Shown here: piece by piece, positions 51,588-61,415 of the stretch
Position numbering within the stretch: the first letter of the stretch is position 1
How the letters are laid out: every line of letters begins with the position of its first letter
From: Vampirovibrionales bacterium
GTDB lineage: Bacteria > Cyanobacteriota > Vampirovibrionia > Vampirovibrionales > Vampirovibrionaceae
Length of the DNA: 64,000 nt
Assembly (NCBI GenBank): GCA_029262635.1
Contig: JAJCZA010000005.1
Coordinates: 599,135 to 663,134 of the forward strand
Direction of reading: 5' to 3'
Position numbers and translations under genes: made by a program
The notes under the pieces: model-generated
What the model was told of the DNA's origin: nothing
The model's database searches: none
The model's input: the letters and a program-made list of their open reading frames with translations, nothing else

Positions 51588-52562
51588 TTACTTCCCTCCA
51601 AAAAAGGTGCCCATCGCAGTAATGACCATTGGCCCCATCAACACGATAAACAGAGGCGGGAAAATAAATAGAACCAAAGGAAAGGTCATTTTGATGCTGG
51701 CTTTGGAGGCCAGCTCTTCGGCCGCTTGTCGTCGTCGGGTTCTGACATCATCGGCATAAATACGTAACGCCTCTGCGATACTTGTTCCCAATTTATCGGC
51801 TTGGACAATCATGTTGCACAATGAGTTTAGTTCGTCGACACCTGCTCGGGTCCCCAGGTTACTAAAGGCTTCGGATCGACTAATTCCAGCGTTTAGCTCT
51901 TTTGTGACACGCTGAAATTCAAGTGAAATATCGGGTGCCATTCTTTTGGTTTCTTCTCCAACGCGCTGAATTGTGGAATCCAGTCCAAGACCGGCTTCCA
52001 CACAAACGACCATTAAGTCCAGTGTGTCGGGCAATGTATATCGAATTTCAGTTTTTCGCTTGCCTGCTTCCAGCTTCAAACCGAGAGGTGGGATATAACG
52101 ACCCACAACGACACCGCCAAATAGACCAACAAAACCCCATATTAAAGCCTGAGCAAAGCCCATGGTTGTTAGGCTCAGAAGAAAAGCAATACCTGCCAGT
52201 ACGATGCCGATGACGAGGCCGGTTGCGATTTGAATTGCTAAAAAGCGCCACACGGCTTTATCAGAGTCGCTTTTTCCAGCTTCGGTTAATAGGGCTTTAA
52301 TTTGTATTTGGTGTGAATAATTGTTTGAATAAAAGGAGCGAGAAATTGGTTCGACTAGTTTAATCAGTGTCTCTAGTATCAGGTCACGATCTTTTGCCCC
52401 GCCAATTTCGTCTCTCGATTTTAAGGCTCGTAAACGGGCATGTACGGGATTCTCTTCGGGCACGATTACAGAGAGCAAGCCCAATACCAAAACAAAAGCT
52501 GCAACAGCGAGTAAGCCTGCGGCCATAAAAATCATAAGGGTTTGGGTGTTATCGTTATCCAA
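51588..52562 (-). CDS. tadC: Tad pilus assembly protein TadC
   Basis: The 324-residue inner-membrane protein of the type II secretion F-domain family forms the platform of the Tad/Flp pilus with TadB. It has an N-terminal membrane segment (MIFMAAGLLAVAAFVLVLGL), the central segments LAIQIATGLVIGIVLAGIAF and ALIWGFVGLFGGVVVGRY, the T2SSF domain with LDLMVVCVEAGLGLDSTIQR and SLCNMIVQADKLGTSIAEAL, and a C-terminal segment (MTFPLVLFIFPPLFIVLMG). The start is a TTG with AGG nine bases upstream. It is the last gene of a six-gene unit. Confidence 0.9.
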   Translation of the reverse strand: MDNDNTQTLMIFMAAGLLAVAAFVLVLGLLSVIVPEENPVHARLRALKSRDEIGGAKDRDLILETLIKLVEPISRSFYSNNYSHQIQIKALLTEAGKSDSDKAVWRFLAIQIATGLVIGIVLAGIAFLLSLTTMGFAQALIWGFVGLFGGVVVGRYIPPLGLKLEAGKRKTEIRYTLPDTLDLMVVCVEAGLGLDSTIQRVGEETKRMAPDISLEFQRVTKELNAGISRSEAFSNLGTRAGVDELNSLCNMIVQADKLGTSIAEALRIYADDVRTRRRQAAEELASKASIKMTFPLVLFIFPPLFIVLMGPMVITAMGTFFGGK

Positions 52563-52586
52563 TTTTGAATACCTGTTTTTGCTTTC

Positions 52587-53597
52587 TTATACTCGAATTT
52601 CAATGACTTTTTTCATAATAAAAAACCCAATACATTGCATGATGCCAGCCACAACAAGCATAATATGGCCAATCTCATTTTCGATTAAGGGAGCAACATA
52701 ATCCGGCATAAATAAGGACAAGAAACCGAATAGGGCTACAGGCGCTCCACCTAAAACGTATCCAGTCATTCGGGATTGTCCGGTCAGTGCCGAGATTTGG
52801 CCTTTTAGTTTGAACCGTTCTCGAATGGTATAGCCGAGCTTGTCAAGGACTTCGGCCAAGTTACCGCCAGCCTCCCGTTGAATCAAAACGGCTGTTGTGA
52901 GCATACGGACATCAGGCAGGTCAACACTTTCAACCATTCGTCCCATGGCTTCTTTAACAGGGATTCCCATATTGATATCATTCACCATCGCCAGAAATTC
53001 GCTTGCGATGGGATCTTTCATTTCATAGCCGACGACGCCGATGGCGGCTTGAAACGAATGGCCAGCCCGAAGAGAACTGGTTACGAGGCTTAATGCTTCG
53101 GGGAGTTGTTTTGTAAATGTGGCCAGTCGTTGATTTTTTCGAAAACTGAGTGCAAAAATAGACAGTACAGGGATGCTAAGAGACATCAGAAGAAAAATAA
53201 AACTTTTACTGACCAGAAATAGGATAAACCCAATGCCAAAAGGACCGGCCATAAAATAAATGATAAACTTATCCACGGGCATTAAGAGTCCAGCTTGTAA
53301 CAAATTCTTTTTAAGTGTGCTGGTAAAACTGTATTTTTCGAGTAGCTTTCCGAGTGCGGCATTATCATAGGTTTTATCCCGAAACATATCACCTAAATGC
53401 CTTTCTTTTAATTCACTCCGCCGGAGCTGTTCTTCATTGTGTTGCACTTTGATTTTAGAAAGACGTTGTTGCATAAACGTGGGCTCAGGGCTTAAAAAGG
53501 CTTGCAGAAAGTACAGTGCGGCTCCGATTAAAAGAGCCAATAGGCCAAAAACAACGACAATGGCGACAAACATGAGCAATGTTGATGAATCTGCCAT
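52587..53597 (-). CDS. tadB: Tad pilus assembly protein TadB
   Basis: The 336-residue partner of TadC. A single segment near the N-terminus (LLMFVAIVVVFGLLALLIGA) precedes a soluble stretch, then two segments and the T2SSF domain with EALSLVTSSLRAGHSFQAAI and TTAVLIQREAGGNLAEVLDK, and two C-terminal segments. TadB and TadC normally form the inner-membrane platform above the TadA ATPase. The gene is 24 bases upstream of tadC and 72 bases downstream of the ATPase gene. Confidence 0.9.
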   Translation of the reverse strand: MADSSTLLMFVAIVVVFGLLALLIGAALYFLQAFLSPEPTFMQQRLSKIKVQHNEEQLRRSELKERHLGDMFRDKTYDNAALGKLLEKYSFTSTLKKNLLQAGLLMPVDKFIIYFMAGPFGIGFILFLVSKSFIFLLMSLSIPVLSIFALSFRKNQRLATFTKQLPEALSLVTSSLRAGHSFQAAIGVVGYEMKDPIASEFLAMVNDINMGIPVKEAMGRMVESVDLPDVRMLTTAVLIQREAGGNLAEVLDKLGYTIRERFKLKGQISALTGQSRMTGYVLGGAPVALFGFLSLFMPDYVAPLIENEIGHIMLVVAGIMQCIGFFIMKKVIEIRV

Positions 53598-53669
53598 GAT
53601 GCTAAGTCCTTACTTTGTATGCCATTGTTTTACACACTCACTTCTGTTTTGAAAAAATTTTAGCAAAAG

Positions 53670-55268
53670 TTACATTGAATCTCGACGCTTTAGAATATCC
53701 CGAAGACTCTCTCCATTCGAGGGAATTTTGGGGGCAGGACGACTACTAACCTCTGTAGTTTTTAATTCTTCATCCGGTTGTGTCTCGGGTTCTTTTGATA
53801 AAGGCTCATCGATAGCTATTCCCAAAACATCGCGAGCCGACTGCTTTTCAAAATATTCTAACGGTAAATCAATATTTTTTATTTTGCACAGTTCGGCGAA
53901 CCGGGGCCGAACCCCGGTTGCGACGTGGGCCCCAATAATTTTCCCATCACTATCCAGTCCAATTTGTTCATATTTAAAAATTTCCTGCATGGTAATCATG
54001 TCCCCTTCCATGCCAATAACTTCAGCGATGCTGGTGGTTTTACGAGAGCCATCCATGAGACGGCTCACCTGAACAATCAGATGAACGGCAGAAGCAATTT
54101 GTTGTTTAATGGCTTTTTCAGGTAAAGGGTTATCATTCATTAAACACATGGTCTGGATACGGGAAATAGCGTCTCGAGGTGTATTGGCGTGAAGTGTTGT
54201 TAGGGAACCATCGTGGCCTGTGTTCATGGCTTGAAGCATGTCTAGCGTTTCCCCACCACGACACTCACCGACAATAATACGATCGGGGCGCATCCGCAAC
54301 GAGTTAATCAAGAGTTTCCGAATCGGGATGGCTCCTTCGCCTTCAATGTTGGCAGGGCGAGATTCCAAACGGACTACATGCTCTTGTTGGAGCTGAAGTT
54401 CTGCCGCGTCTTCCATGGTGACAATACGCTCATCATTAGCAATTAATGCGGATAAGCTATTGAGCATGGTTGTTTTACCTGACCCCGTACCTCCAGAAAT
54501 AACAACATTTAAATGAACCTTAACGGCGGCAATCAATGTCTCGGCCATGGCCTTGGTCATAGACCCCCAACCCAGCAATTTATCGAGTGTTCCTGCATCG
54601 GCTTTAAATTTTCGGATGGTCACCGCTGCTCCATCAATGGAGAGTGGTGGAATAATCGCATTAAAACGGGAACCATCGTATGGCTGACCGTCTGCTTTAA
54701 TTCGTGCATCAACCAAAGGCGTTCGTTCATCGACCCGACGACCAACAGAGGAAACAATCCGCTCAATGACATGCATGAGGTGGTCGTTATCTTTAAATCG
54801 GATACTGGTCAACTCTAGTTTGCCGTTTTTTTCCACAAATACTTTATTGGGGCCATTGATCATAATCTCGGAAATAATTGGGTCGTGGAGTAAGCACTCA
54901 ATGGGGCCATGGCCCATAATTTCTTCAACCAGCTCCCGAACCAGCACTTCGCGCTCAGGGCGGCTCATTGGAATTTTATCGATTTGTAAAAACTGCTCTA
55001 AAAATTGATGAGCTGCTGTCGTAATTTCGCTGGCATCCAGATTGTCATCTGGACCAATATTCATGTTATCCACTAATTTGCTGTGGATTTTTGATTTCAG
55101 GTCCTCAAACCGTTCACTCTTTGTGGTGACCTTATTTTCGTCTTGTTCGTTCATCAAGGGAGAGGGACTTCCGGAAGACACCAATCCGCTAGGCTCGTTC
55201 GTGGGTTCAGAAGGAAGACCTGTCCGTTGACTTTTATTCGCTTGATTGAGTCGATCCCGAAGTGACAT
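53670..55268 (-). CDS. cpaF: Tad secretion ATPase TadA/CpaF
   Basis: The hexameric ATPase powering Flp pilus assembly. The 532-residue protein has an N-terminal disordered Ser/Pro/Glu region, then an N-domain with [20 protein letters not shown], the core with Walker [32 protein letters not shown], the GGE motif [18 protein letters not shown] and the [18 protein letters not shown] histidine region. A C-terminal extension of about 60 residues is charged and disordered. Preceding bases contain AAAAGG about ten bases from the ATG. The order cpaE-cpaF-tadB-tadC is standard. Confidence 0.95.
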   Translation of the reverse strand: MSLRDRLNQANKSQRTGLPSEPTNEPSGLVSSGSPSPLMNEQDENKVTTKSERFEDLKSKIHSKLVDNMNIGPDDNLDASEITTAAHQFLEQFLQIDKIPMSRPEREVLVRELVEEIMGHGPIECLLHDPIISEIMINGPNKVFVEKNGKLELTSIRFKDNDHLMHVIERIVSSVGRRVDERTPLVDARIKADGQPYDGSRFNAIIPPLSIDGAAVTIRKFKADAGTLDKLLGWGSMTKAMAETLIAAVKVHLNVVISGGTGSGKTTMLNSLSALIANDERIVTMEDAAELQLQQEHVVRLESRPANIEGEGAIPIRKLLINSLRMRPDRIIVGECRGGETLDMLQAMNTGHDGSLTTLHANTPRDAISRIQTMCLMNDNPLPEKAIKQQIASAVHLIVQVSRLMDGSRKTTSIAEVIGMEGDMITMQEIFKYEQIGLDSDGKIIGAHVATGVRPRFAELCKIKNIDLPLEYFEKQSARDVLGIAIDEPLSKEPETQPDEELKTTEVSSRPAPKIPSNGESLRDILKRRDSM

Positions 55269-55294
55269 AAAATGATAACCTTTTTATTGACCCT

Positions 55295-56512
55295 TTATTT
55301 GCCAAACATGGAGAATAGGTTTTTTTTGCCCGCTTTTAGCGAAGAGGCATTGGTTGGTATCTTTGTGCTTCCTTGAATTAACCCGGTTATTTGACGAGAA
55401 AAATCGAGGAAATTTTGATAAACGGTTTTTCCATTTTCTAGCGAATTAATGGGAACCCCTCGGTTAATAGCGGTCATAATTGAAAAATAATTGTTTGGAA
55501 TTTTCCAAAAGACATCATGTTCCAGTGTCTGTTCTACATCATCAATAGTAATCTCTTCGTCCGGGACATAGCGGTTTACAATGAGTTTCACTTTTTCCTT
55601 GTCATAGCCGAGTCGTTCAAATAGCGTTAAAACTCTTTGACTGCTACGGATACAAGGTAAATTGACCATGGAAACCAGAAGGATATTATCCGCTAAATCT
55701 AATGCAGTTAGGGTTTTTGAGTCAAATGAGGTGGTGGTGTCGATCACCACGTATTCAAACGTTGCTTTTAACACGGTTAAAACCGTATTAATTTGGTCTG
55801 CCGTTACTTCTTCGGCTTCTTCCACATGAAGCGGATCGGCTAAAATGTATAAATTGGATTGATCATAACGAAAGTTGGCCAATGAGGTTTCCAAGTAAGT
55901 GGCATCGACCCGTCCAATATTCTTGGCGATATCCACAATAGTTTGCTTGGGAATCACGTCAAGAAAGGTGGTAATGTCCCCTAGCTGAAGGTTTAAATCA
56001 ACCAGAGCCACGGGCTTATCTGTAATTTCAGAGAGTGCCAATGCGGTATTTACCGCGATGGTTGTTTTCCCTAAGCCACCTTTGTTGCTGAATACGGTTA
56101 GAATACGGCCGCTTGTATCCCCTCCGACATCAACACTCAACGAACGTCGGTGTTTGACGACTAACTCTTCCAGTGCTTCTAGGGTAAAGGGGCGTTGCAA
56201 AAACTCTCGGGCTCCGGCTTGCATACACTCCATAATCGTCTGCATATCCATTTGATCACCGGAGGTCACCACCATGATCTCTTTAAAATAAGTCGAAATT
56301 CGTGTCATAATCTCCAGGCTTTTGGTCTGATCTTCCCGGAGATCCACAAATACCATGTCGGGTCGGTTTTGCCGAACCAGTTCATAGCCATAAATTAAAC
56401 TATCTGTTTCAGCTAGAATTTCAACAATGCCGAGTTCATTATAGGCGTCTCGGATGGCGGCTCTTGCTTCCGGATCGTGTTCAATAATAATGGCTGTAAA
56501 GATTTTACCCAT
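55295..56512 (-). CDS. cpaE: CpaE-like MinD/ParA ATPase with degenerate receiver domain
   Basis: CpaE/TadZ positions the Tad pilus at the cell pole. Residues 1-120 form a response-regulator-like receiver: DMVFVDLR supplies the Asp of the phosphorylation site, but the conserved Lys is lost (the strand reads FLQRPFT), so phosphoryl transfer is doubtful. From residue 137 the MinD-type ATPase starts with the deviant Walker A VFSNKGGLGKTTIAVN, then VALVDLNLQLGD and the switch region VIDTTTSFDSKT. The 405-residue length fits the family. It lies 26 bases before cpaF and 39 bases after the secretin gene. Confidence 0.9.
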   Translation of the reverse strand: MGKIFTAIIIEHDPEARAAIRDAYNELGIVEILAETDSLIYGYELVRQNRPDMVFVDLREDQTKSLEIMTRISTYFKEIMVVTSGDQMDMQTIMECMQAGAREFLQRPFTLEALEELVVKHRRSLSVDVGGDTSGRILTVFSNKGGLGKTTIAVNTALALSEITDKPVALVDLNLQLGDITTFLDVIPKQTIVDIAKNIGRVDATYLETSLANFRYDQSNLYILADPLHVEEAEEVTADQINTVLTVLKATFEYVVIDTTTSFDSKTLTALDLADNILLVSMVNLPCIRSSQRVLTLFERLGYDKEKVKLIVNRYVPDEEITIDDVEQTLEHDVFWKIPNNYFSIMTAINRGVPINSLENGKTVYQNFLDFSRQITGLIQGSTKIPTNASSLKAGKKNLFSMFGK

Positions 56513-56551
56513 TGATTTTAGTTCCTGTTAACTGTTTTTCGAATGATTCGA

Positions 56552-58117
56552 CTATGGTTTTTCAAAATATTTTCCAAAATCTGACTTGTCCAACACATGA
56601 GGGGTCACCAGAATGACCAGCTCCGTATTTAATTTTCGGTAAGCTCCGTTTTTAAAGAATTTACCCAAAATCGGTAAATCGCCAATGAACGGGACGGACT
56701 CAAATGTGTTGTTTTCTTCTCGGGTCAAAATGCCGCCCAGCATGAGGGTTTCTCCATCATGCAACTGAACGGTTGAGTCCGCTGTCCGCTTCAACAATCC
56801 GCAGACCTGAGCCCCCCCGGCACCTGGCACACAGTTGGCAGTATCAATACTGCTAACTTCCGGTGCGATTCGGAGTTCAATTAAACCGGTCCGAATGTTG
56901 ACCCAAGGGGTAAATTCAAGTCCTACACCGAACTCCCGGAACGAGATAATGGGGCTCCCGTTTTGGTCTGTTCCAGAGGTGAAGGGGAACTCCCCCCCGG
57001 AGAGGAAGGAAGCCGTTCGTCCATGGGTGGCAACGAGTTTGGGTTCCGCTAGAATGGAAACTTTTCCATTGGTTTGCAGAAAGTCAAAGGCCGCATCCAA
57101 AGAGTTGCCAAATCCCATGACACCTGTTAGTCCACCGACGTTATTCGCTTGTTGTAAAAATCGAACTGATCGATCTACATTTAAAGCGGCACCTGCCAGA
57201 GCCGTTCCGATATTGGTTCCAGGTGAAAGAGTTGAGCTTGCGCCTAGGGCCAATGCAGTCACATAGGTGGGGTCCAGAGCGGATTGAAGACGGGTTACGG
57301 TAAAGTCTTGTCCCTGGGTGGCAAAGGATGTTCTTAAGTCTCGAGCGGTGCTTTTATTCATTTGAACAATTTTGACTTCAAGTACGACCTGAGGGATCGG
57401 TGTTTCGGTCAAGTCCACGAAGTTTTCAGCCCGATACCCATAAGCACCAGCTGTTCGGCGGATTTCATCCAGAATTACGGAACTGGAGACTTGACCTGAA
57501 ATTAAAAACGAATCATCCGTAATGCGAACATCAATGTTTTCTCTTGGGGCGATGGCGTTAATCGTTGCCATGAGTTCGGTGGTGTCATTTTGGACATGGA
57601 GATCGAAAATGCCTTCTTGTCCGTTTTCATCCCAGACGATTAAACTGGTAACGCCCCTTTGGCGACCGTTGATCATTAATTGATCCGGTGACAGTGGGAT
57701 AATATCCGCTAATTGTGGATTGGCAATGGATAAGCGCATAATGGGCTGAGCAAATTTGACGATTTGAGAGCGCCCTCGGGTCACGGTAAGTGAAGTGACA
57801 TTTCCTCGAAGAATAGGAGTCTCTTCACTTTTGTTTTCCGCTTGGCCACTGGGGGTATGATCCTCTTCTAACTCTTGTAACGCAAACCCTGAGCTTGGTA
57901 ATGATGAGGGTGTGCTGTTGGCGATGGTATTGATGTCTTTTGGCGCATTTTTTGAGAGTTCTTTTATGATGCCGTTACCGTAAGGCTGGATCAAATGGTT
58001 TTGTCTCTCAAGGGCGTGTAATGGAGAAAATCCGCCTGTGACCCAAAGTGTTCCAACAACCAATGTTGTTGCTATCCATGGTTTCAATGGATTTAGATTA
58101 ATAAACCCCGTTCTCAT
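56552..58117 (-). CDS. cpaC: Tad pilus outer-membrane secretin RcpA/CpaC
   Basis: The 521-residue secretin forms the outer-membrane channel for the Flp pilus. A signal peptide (PWIATTLVVGTLWVTGGF, likely cleaved near LHA) precedes a periplasmic region with the T2SS/BON-like repeats (QIVKFAQPIMRLSIANPQLA, then VRITDDSFLISGQVSSSVIL). The secretin core shows VSILAEPKLVATHGRTASFL, the FPFTSG turn, VGLEFTPWVNI and DGETLMLGGILTREE. Such a channel requires an outer membrane, supporting a diderm cell. It is 55 bases downstream of cpaB. Confidence 0.94.
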   Translation of the reverse strand: MRTGFINLNPLKPWIATTLVVGTLWVTGGFSPLHALERQNHLIQPYGNGIIKELSKNAPKDINTIANSTPSSLPSSGFALQELEEDHTPSGQAENKSEETPILRGNVTSLTVTRGRSQIVKFAQPIMRLSIANPQLADIIPLSPDQLMINGRQRGVTSLIVWDENGQEGIFDLHVQNDTTELMATINAIAPRENIDVRITDDSFLISGQVSSSVILDEIRRTAGAYGYRAENFVDLTETPIPQVVLEVKIVQMNKSTARDLRTSFATQGQDFTVTRLQSALDPTYVTALALGASSTLSPGTNIGTALAGAALNVDRSVRFLQQANNVGGLTGVMGFGNSLDAAFDFLQTNGKVSILAEPKLVATHGRTASFLSGGEFPFTSGTDQNGSPIISFREFGVGLEFTPWVNIRTGLIELRIAPEVSSIDTANCVPGAGGAQVCGLLKRTADSTVQLHDGETLMLGGILTREENNTFESVPFIGDLPILGKFFKNGAYRKLNTELVILVTPHVLDKSDFGKYFEKP

Positions 58118-58172
58118 CGTGTTTCTTCCTCTTTTGTCTCTCTAGCCGGTGTTAGCCAATATCATATGGAGA

Positions 58173-59216
58173 TTAGTACTGCCATTGAAAATTTTTGGAT
58201 TCGCTGTTGGCCCCTTTATAGATTTCCATTTGAAAAGTTTGATTTTCGGGTTCGGGTACTGCGGGTTCTGGTAAGGCTTCTGGATTTTCTGAATAATTGA
58301 CTGGAATATCATTGGGTAGATTGGGAACATTGTGTTCAGAAAAACCGACCTGCTTTAGATCAGCCGGGCTCAGACCATTGATGAGTTGCCCTATGTCAGA
58401 ACCATAGAGGGTGGTTTCCTTTTTATCGCCAAAACCACGGAGAGCCAAGTGGAATTCGGCGACCTTATTAGCCAAAGCAAGTGTTTCAGCTTGAGCTGGA
58501 GTGACCTCCAGAGTGACGGCTCCTTTTGAACTCTTTTGAGCTGTACTTGCGGGAGGTTTTCCTCCACTGGGCGATGAGGAGGGGGCCTCACCCGAGCTAA
58601 TAACACGAACATTTTGAAGCAGTGTTTTAGCCATTTCCGATTTGGGGAATGTGGCCATAACATCAACAAACATTCCTGATGCGATGGCACCATCCACCGA
58701 GGCGATGTCGTTTACTTTGATGCTGACGGCTCGCATGCCCTTTGTTACTGGAACCATGCCTTTGGTATCGAGTAGTTTTGTTCGGGTTATGATCTCGCCG
58801 GGCAATAAATCCATGGACGAAATTTTTCCAACCACATTGGATACTCTGGAAAAGCTTTCCATAGAAGGCCGGTGACCGGGTTGCAATTCGACTTCTTTTA
58901 ACATGCTTTCTTCAAGCCGGGTTCCTAAAGGGACTTTTACGGCTAGTTGAACCTCGGTGTATTTTTTAGTTCCTGAAGAATGGCCAGAACCCTGTTTTTG
59001 CAGTTGTTCCACTTGTTTCTCGAGTAGAGCCATCTTCTTTTCTTTTTTCTTTAGTTCTTCTTGATGCTGTTGTTGAGCTATTTCGTTATTGGCCGTGATG
59101 CCTGTAAACAAAAGAAAGAGCAAGGCGAGGCCGATTCCGCCGACGACAAGAGCAATGACGGTTGCCACAGCGAATTGTACAAATGCTTTTTTAGGTTTTT
59201 TGGGACTGGCCATCAT
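58173..59216 (-). CDS. cpaB: Flp pilus assembly protein CpaB/RcpC
   Basis: The first gene of the operon encodes a 347-residue membrane-anchored periplasmic protein. The anchor is at about 12-35 (VATVIALVVGGIGLALLFLL), followed by a coiled coil rich in Gln/Lys/Glu, the SAF domain (about 85-170; VKVPLGTRLEESMLKEVEL and LLPGEIITRTKLL), and a RcpC-type domain (MRAVSIKVNDIASVDGAIAS). The C-terminus is Pro/Asn-rich. CpaB partners the CpaC secretin. The region upstream to asnS (59217-59440) holds no gene, only a small TCCTCT/AGAGGA hairpin at 59377-59392. Confidence 0.9.
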   Translation of the reverse strand: MMASPKKPKKAFVQFAVATVIALVVGGIGLALLFLLFTGITANNEIAQQQHQEELKKKEKKMALLEKQVEQLQKQGSGHSSGTKKYTEVQLAVKVPLGTRLEESMLKEVELQPGHRPSMESFSRVSNVVGKISSMDLLPGEIITRTKLLDTKGMVPVTKGMRAVSIKVNDIASVDGAIASGMFVDVMATFPKSEMAKTLLQNVRVISSGEAPSSSPSGGKPPASTAQKSSKGAVTLEVTPAQAETLALANKVAEFHLALRGFGDKKETTLYGSDIGQLINGLSPADLKQVGFSEHNVPNLPNDIPVNYSENPEALPEPAVPEPENQTFQMEIYKGANSESKNFQWQY

Positions 59217-59440
59217 CGACTACCTTAATGCTTCCAACGGGCTGTTTTTATGACGAGATTTTGTTTTTCATTTCTTGTTTTTTGAAGAAAAACTCTAATC
59301 CCATTCAAGCATACCAATGGATCGACCTATCCTGAACCTCTAAATCAATGAAATCAACCCAATACTTTAGTTAAGCTCCTCTAAAAAGAGGACGTTTTAG
59401 GCTGGTTGGTCTTAATTTATTTTAAAAGGGCAGGAATGAA

Positions 59441-60763
59441 TTAAGGCGTTAGCCGTTCCATGAGGCGTGGAAATGGAATGGTTTCCCTGACATGATGAAT
59501 CCCACAAATCCAGGCCACGGTTCGCTCAACACCCAGTCCAAATCCGGAATGAGGGAAACTACCGTAGCGGCGTAAATCCAGATACCAGCCAAAGGCGGTT
59601 TCGGGTAGCTCGTGTTCTTTTATCTTTTTCAGTAGCACGTTCAAATCATCCTCCCGCTGGCCACCGCCAATAATTTCGCCGTAGCCTTCCGGTGCGATCA
59701 TGTCGACATTCAGTGATAATTCAGGGTTCTCTGGGTCTGGCTTCATGTAAAATGCCTTAATGGCCGATGGATACCGATGAATGAGCACGGGTCGATCAAA
59801 ATGATTAGAGATAATGGTTTCGTCTTCTGCTCCAAAGTCATCGCCGTACTCAAACGCGTGGCCTTCCTGTTTTAAAATTTTAGTGGCTTCGTCGTAAGTA
59901 ATTCGAGGAAAAGGTTTTTGTACGGCTTCCAATTTTGAAACGTCTCGTTCTAGTAGGGTCAGTTCAGCGCGTCGGTTTTCTAGTACGGCCCGGACAATAA
60001 AAGCAACAAAATCCTCGGCTAGATCCATATCCCCTGCCAGATCCAGAAAAGCCACTTCCGGTTCCACCATCCAAAATTCAGTCAGGTGGCGTCGGGTTTT
60101 GGATTTCTCTGCCCGAAACGTGGGGCCAAAACAATAAGCCTTGCCAAAGGCCGCTGCTGCCGCTTCCATGTACAGTTGGCCGCTTTGGGTTAAATAAGCT
60201 TTGTCATCAAAGTAGTCGGTTTCAAACAGGTTGGTCGTACCTTCACAGGCGTTGGGTGTAAAAATGGGTGCGTCCACCAAGGTAAATCCCCGTTCGTCAA
60301 AAAATGTTCGAATGGCACGAATGATTTCCGCACGGATTCGAGTGATGGCATGTTGACGAGATGAACGCAACCATAAATGACGGTGGTCCATTAAAAAGGC
60401 CACGCCATGTTCTTTGGGGGTAATGGGATAATCCACAGATTCATGTAAAATTTCAAAATCGGTTACCCCAATTTCAAACCCTAGGGTGGATCGCTTATCC
60501 TCTTTGACGGTACCTCGTACCCGAACCGAGGATTCTTGGGTTACCCGGTTTCCTGCTTCAAACATCTCAGGCGGCACATCGCCTTTAAATAGGACACACT
60601 GAATCGTCCCGGTACCATCGCGAAGTTGTAAAAAATGGAGTTTGCCGCTTGAGCGTTTATTGTAAAGCCATCCATGGAGCGTAACGTCTTGACCTAAATA
60701 GGCTGTGCCATTTTGAGCTAAATCCTCAATGTATACGTTTGGCGTGGTGGTGGTCATGGTCAT
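59441..60763 (-). CDS. asnS: Asparaginyl-tRNA synthetase
   Basis: Charges tRNA-Asn directly. The 440-residue protein has the OB-fold anticodon domain ([20 protein letters not shown]), then the class II core with motif 2 ([20 protein letters not shown]) and motif 3 ([15 protein letters not shown]). [17 protein letters not shown] and WMVEPEVAF are AsnRS-specific compared with AspRS. GGGAG lies about twelve bases before the ATG; a second ATG two codons later is also possible. It appears monocistronic, 105 bases from the CBS gene. Confidence 0.96.
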   Translation of the reverse strand: MTMTTTTPNVYIEDLAQNGTAYLGQDVTLHGWLYNKRSSGKLHFLQLRDGTGTIQCVLFKGDVPPEMFEAGNRVTQESSVRVRGTVKEDKRSTLGFEIGVTDFEILHESVDYPITPKEHGVAFLMDHRHLWLRSSRQHAITRIRAEIIRAIRTFFDERGFTLVDAPIFTPNACEGTTNLFETDYFDDKAYLTQSGQLYMEAAAAAFGKAYCFGPTFRAEKSKTRRHLTEFWMVEPEVAFLDLAGDMDLAEDFVAFIVRAVLENRRAELTLLERDVSKLEAVQKPFPRITYDEATKILKQEGHAFEYGDDFGAEDETIISNHFDRPVLIHRYPSAIKAFYMKPDPENPELSLNVDMIAPEGYGEIIGGGQREDDLNVLLKKIKEHELPETAFGWYLDLRRYGSFPHSGFGLGVERTVAWICGIHHVRETIPFPRLMERLTP

Positions 60764-60866
60764 GCGGGCATACTCCCTCTCAAAAGATTCTAACGAGTTT
60801 TGATTCTTTTATTATCCCACCAAAATTAGTGAGAAAAAAGGAGAGGAATCTAGCGGTTTAGCTTTC

Positions 60867-61271
60867 CTATGGTTTGGGTTGTTTTGCAATTAGATCGATA
60901 ATATCCAGCGTGCTGACAATCCCTACCGGCTTGTTGTCTTTTGGTTTCACAATAACAATCCGGTGCATTCGGTGCTGACTCATAATCTTGGCTAGTTGAA
61001 TAACAGGTGTCTCCAGATGGCCGACTTCCTGAATCGGACTCATGTAATCAGAAACATAGCCACCACTGGCCTCTGATGAGAAGGATGCGTTTTGCTCATA
61101 GATGAGTAAGTCCATGATACTAATGACCCCCACGAGTTGACCGGCACTACCGATCACGGGTGCGCCCGTAATTTTTTTTGAGAGCAGAAGTTCTCGGACT
61201 TCTTCACAACGCATTAAGTGATCCACACAAATAGGGTTTTGGGTCATGACTTGGTTTGCGACCGGTTCCAC
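60867..61271 (-). CDS. CBS-domain pair protein
   Basis: The 134-residue protein consists of two tandem CBS domains: about 5-60 with VMTQNPICVDHLMRCEEVRE, TGAPVIGSAGQLVGVISIMD, and about 72-128 with YMSPIQEVGHLETPVIQLAK and RIVIVKPKDNKPVGIVSTLD. CBS pairs bind adenine nucleotides and act as sensors, often free-standing. The start is a GTG with AAGGA eight bases upstream. No neighbour suggests the regulated target. Confidence 0.85.
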   Translation of the reverse strand: MEPVANQVMTQNPICVDHLMRCEEVRELLLSKKITGAPVIGSAGQLVGVISIMDLLIYEQNASFSSEASGGYVSDYMSPIQEVGHLETPVIQLAKIMSQHRMHRIVIVKPKDNKPVGIVSTLDIIDLIAKQPKP

Positions 61272-61347
61272 AGAGCTGTCCTTTTCGCTAATTCTATAGG
61301 CTGTTTTACGGTATTTTTTATTATGGCACGTAAAGCGTTAAAAAAGA

Positions 61348-61387
61348 GAAAAGCCCCATTGATTTCATTTAATTGATGGGGCTTTTC
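61348..61387 (-). terminator. Intrinsic terminator for the aldehyde dehydrogenase gene
   Basis: GAAAAGCCCCAT (61348-61359) and ATGGGGCTTTTC (61376-61387) form a perfect 12-base-pair stem. Read on the minus strand the stem is followed by CTCTTTTTTAAC, a good U-tract, and it starts 28 bases after the aldehyde dehydrogenase stop. Confidence 0.88.
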
Positions 61388-61415
61388 GTGTTTATCTTTT
61401 GGAAAGAGAAACCGG

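Noticed and set aside
59377-59392. TCCTCT/AGAGGA hairpin between cpaB and asnS
   Set aside because: A six-base stem without a following U-tract on the minus strand; not enough for a terminator call.
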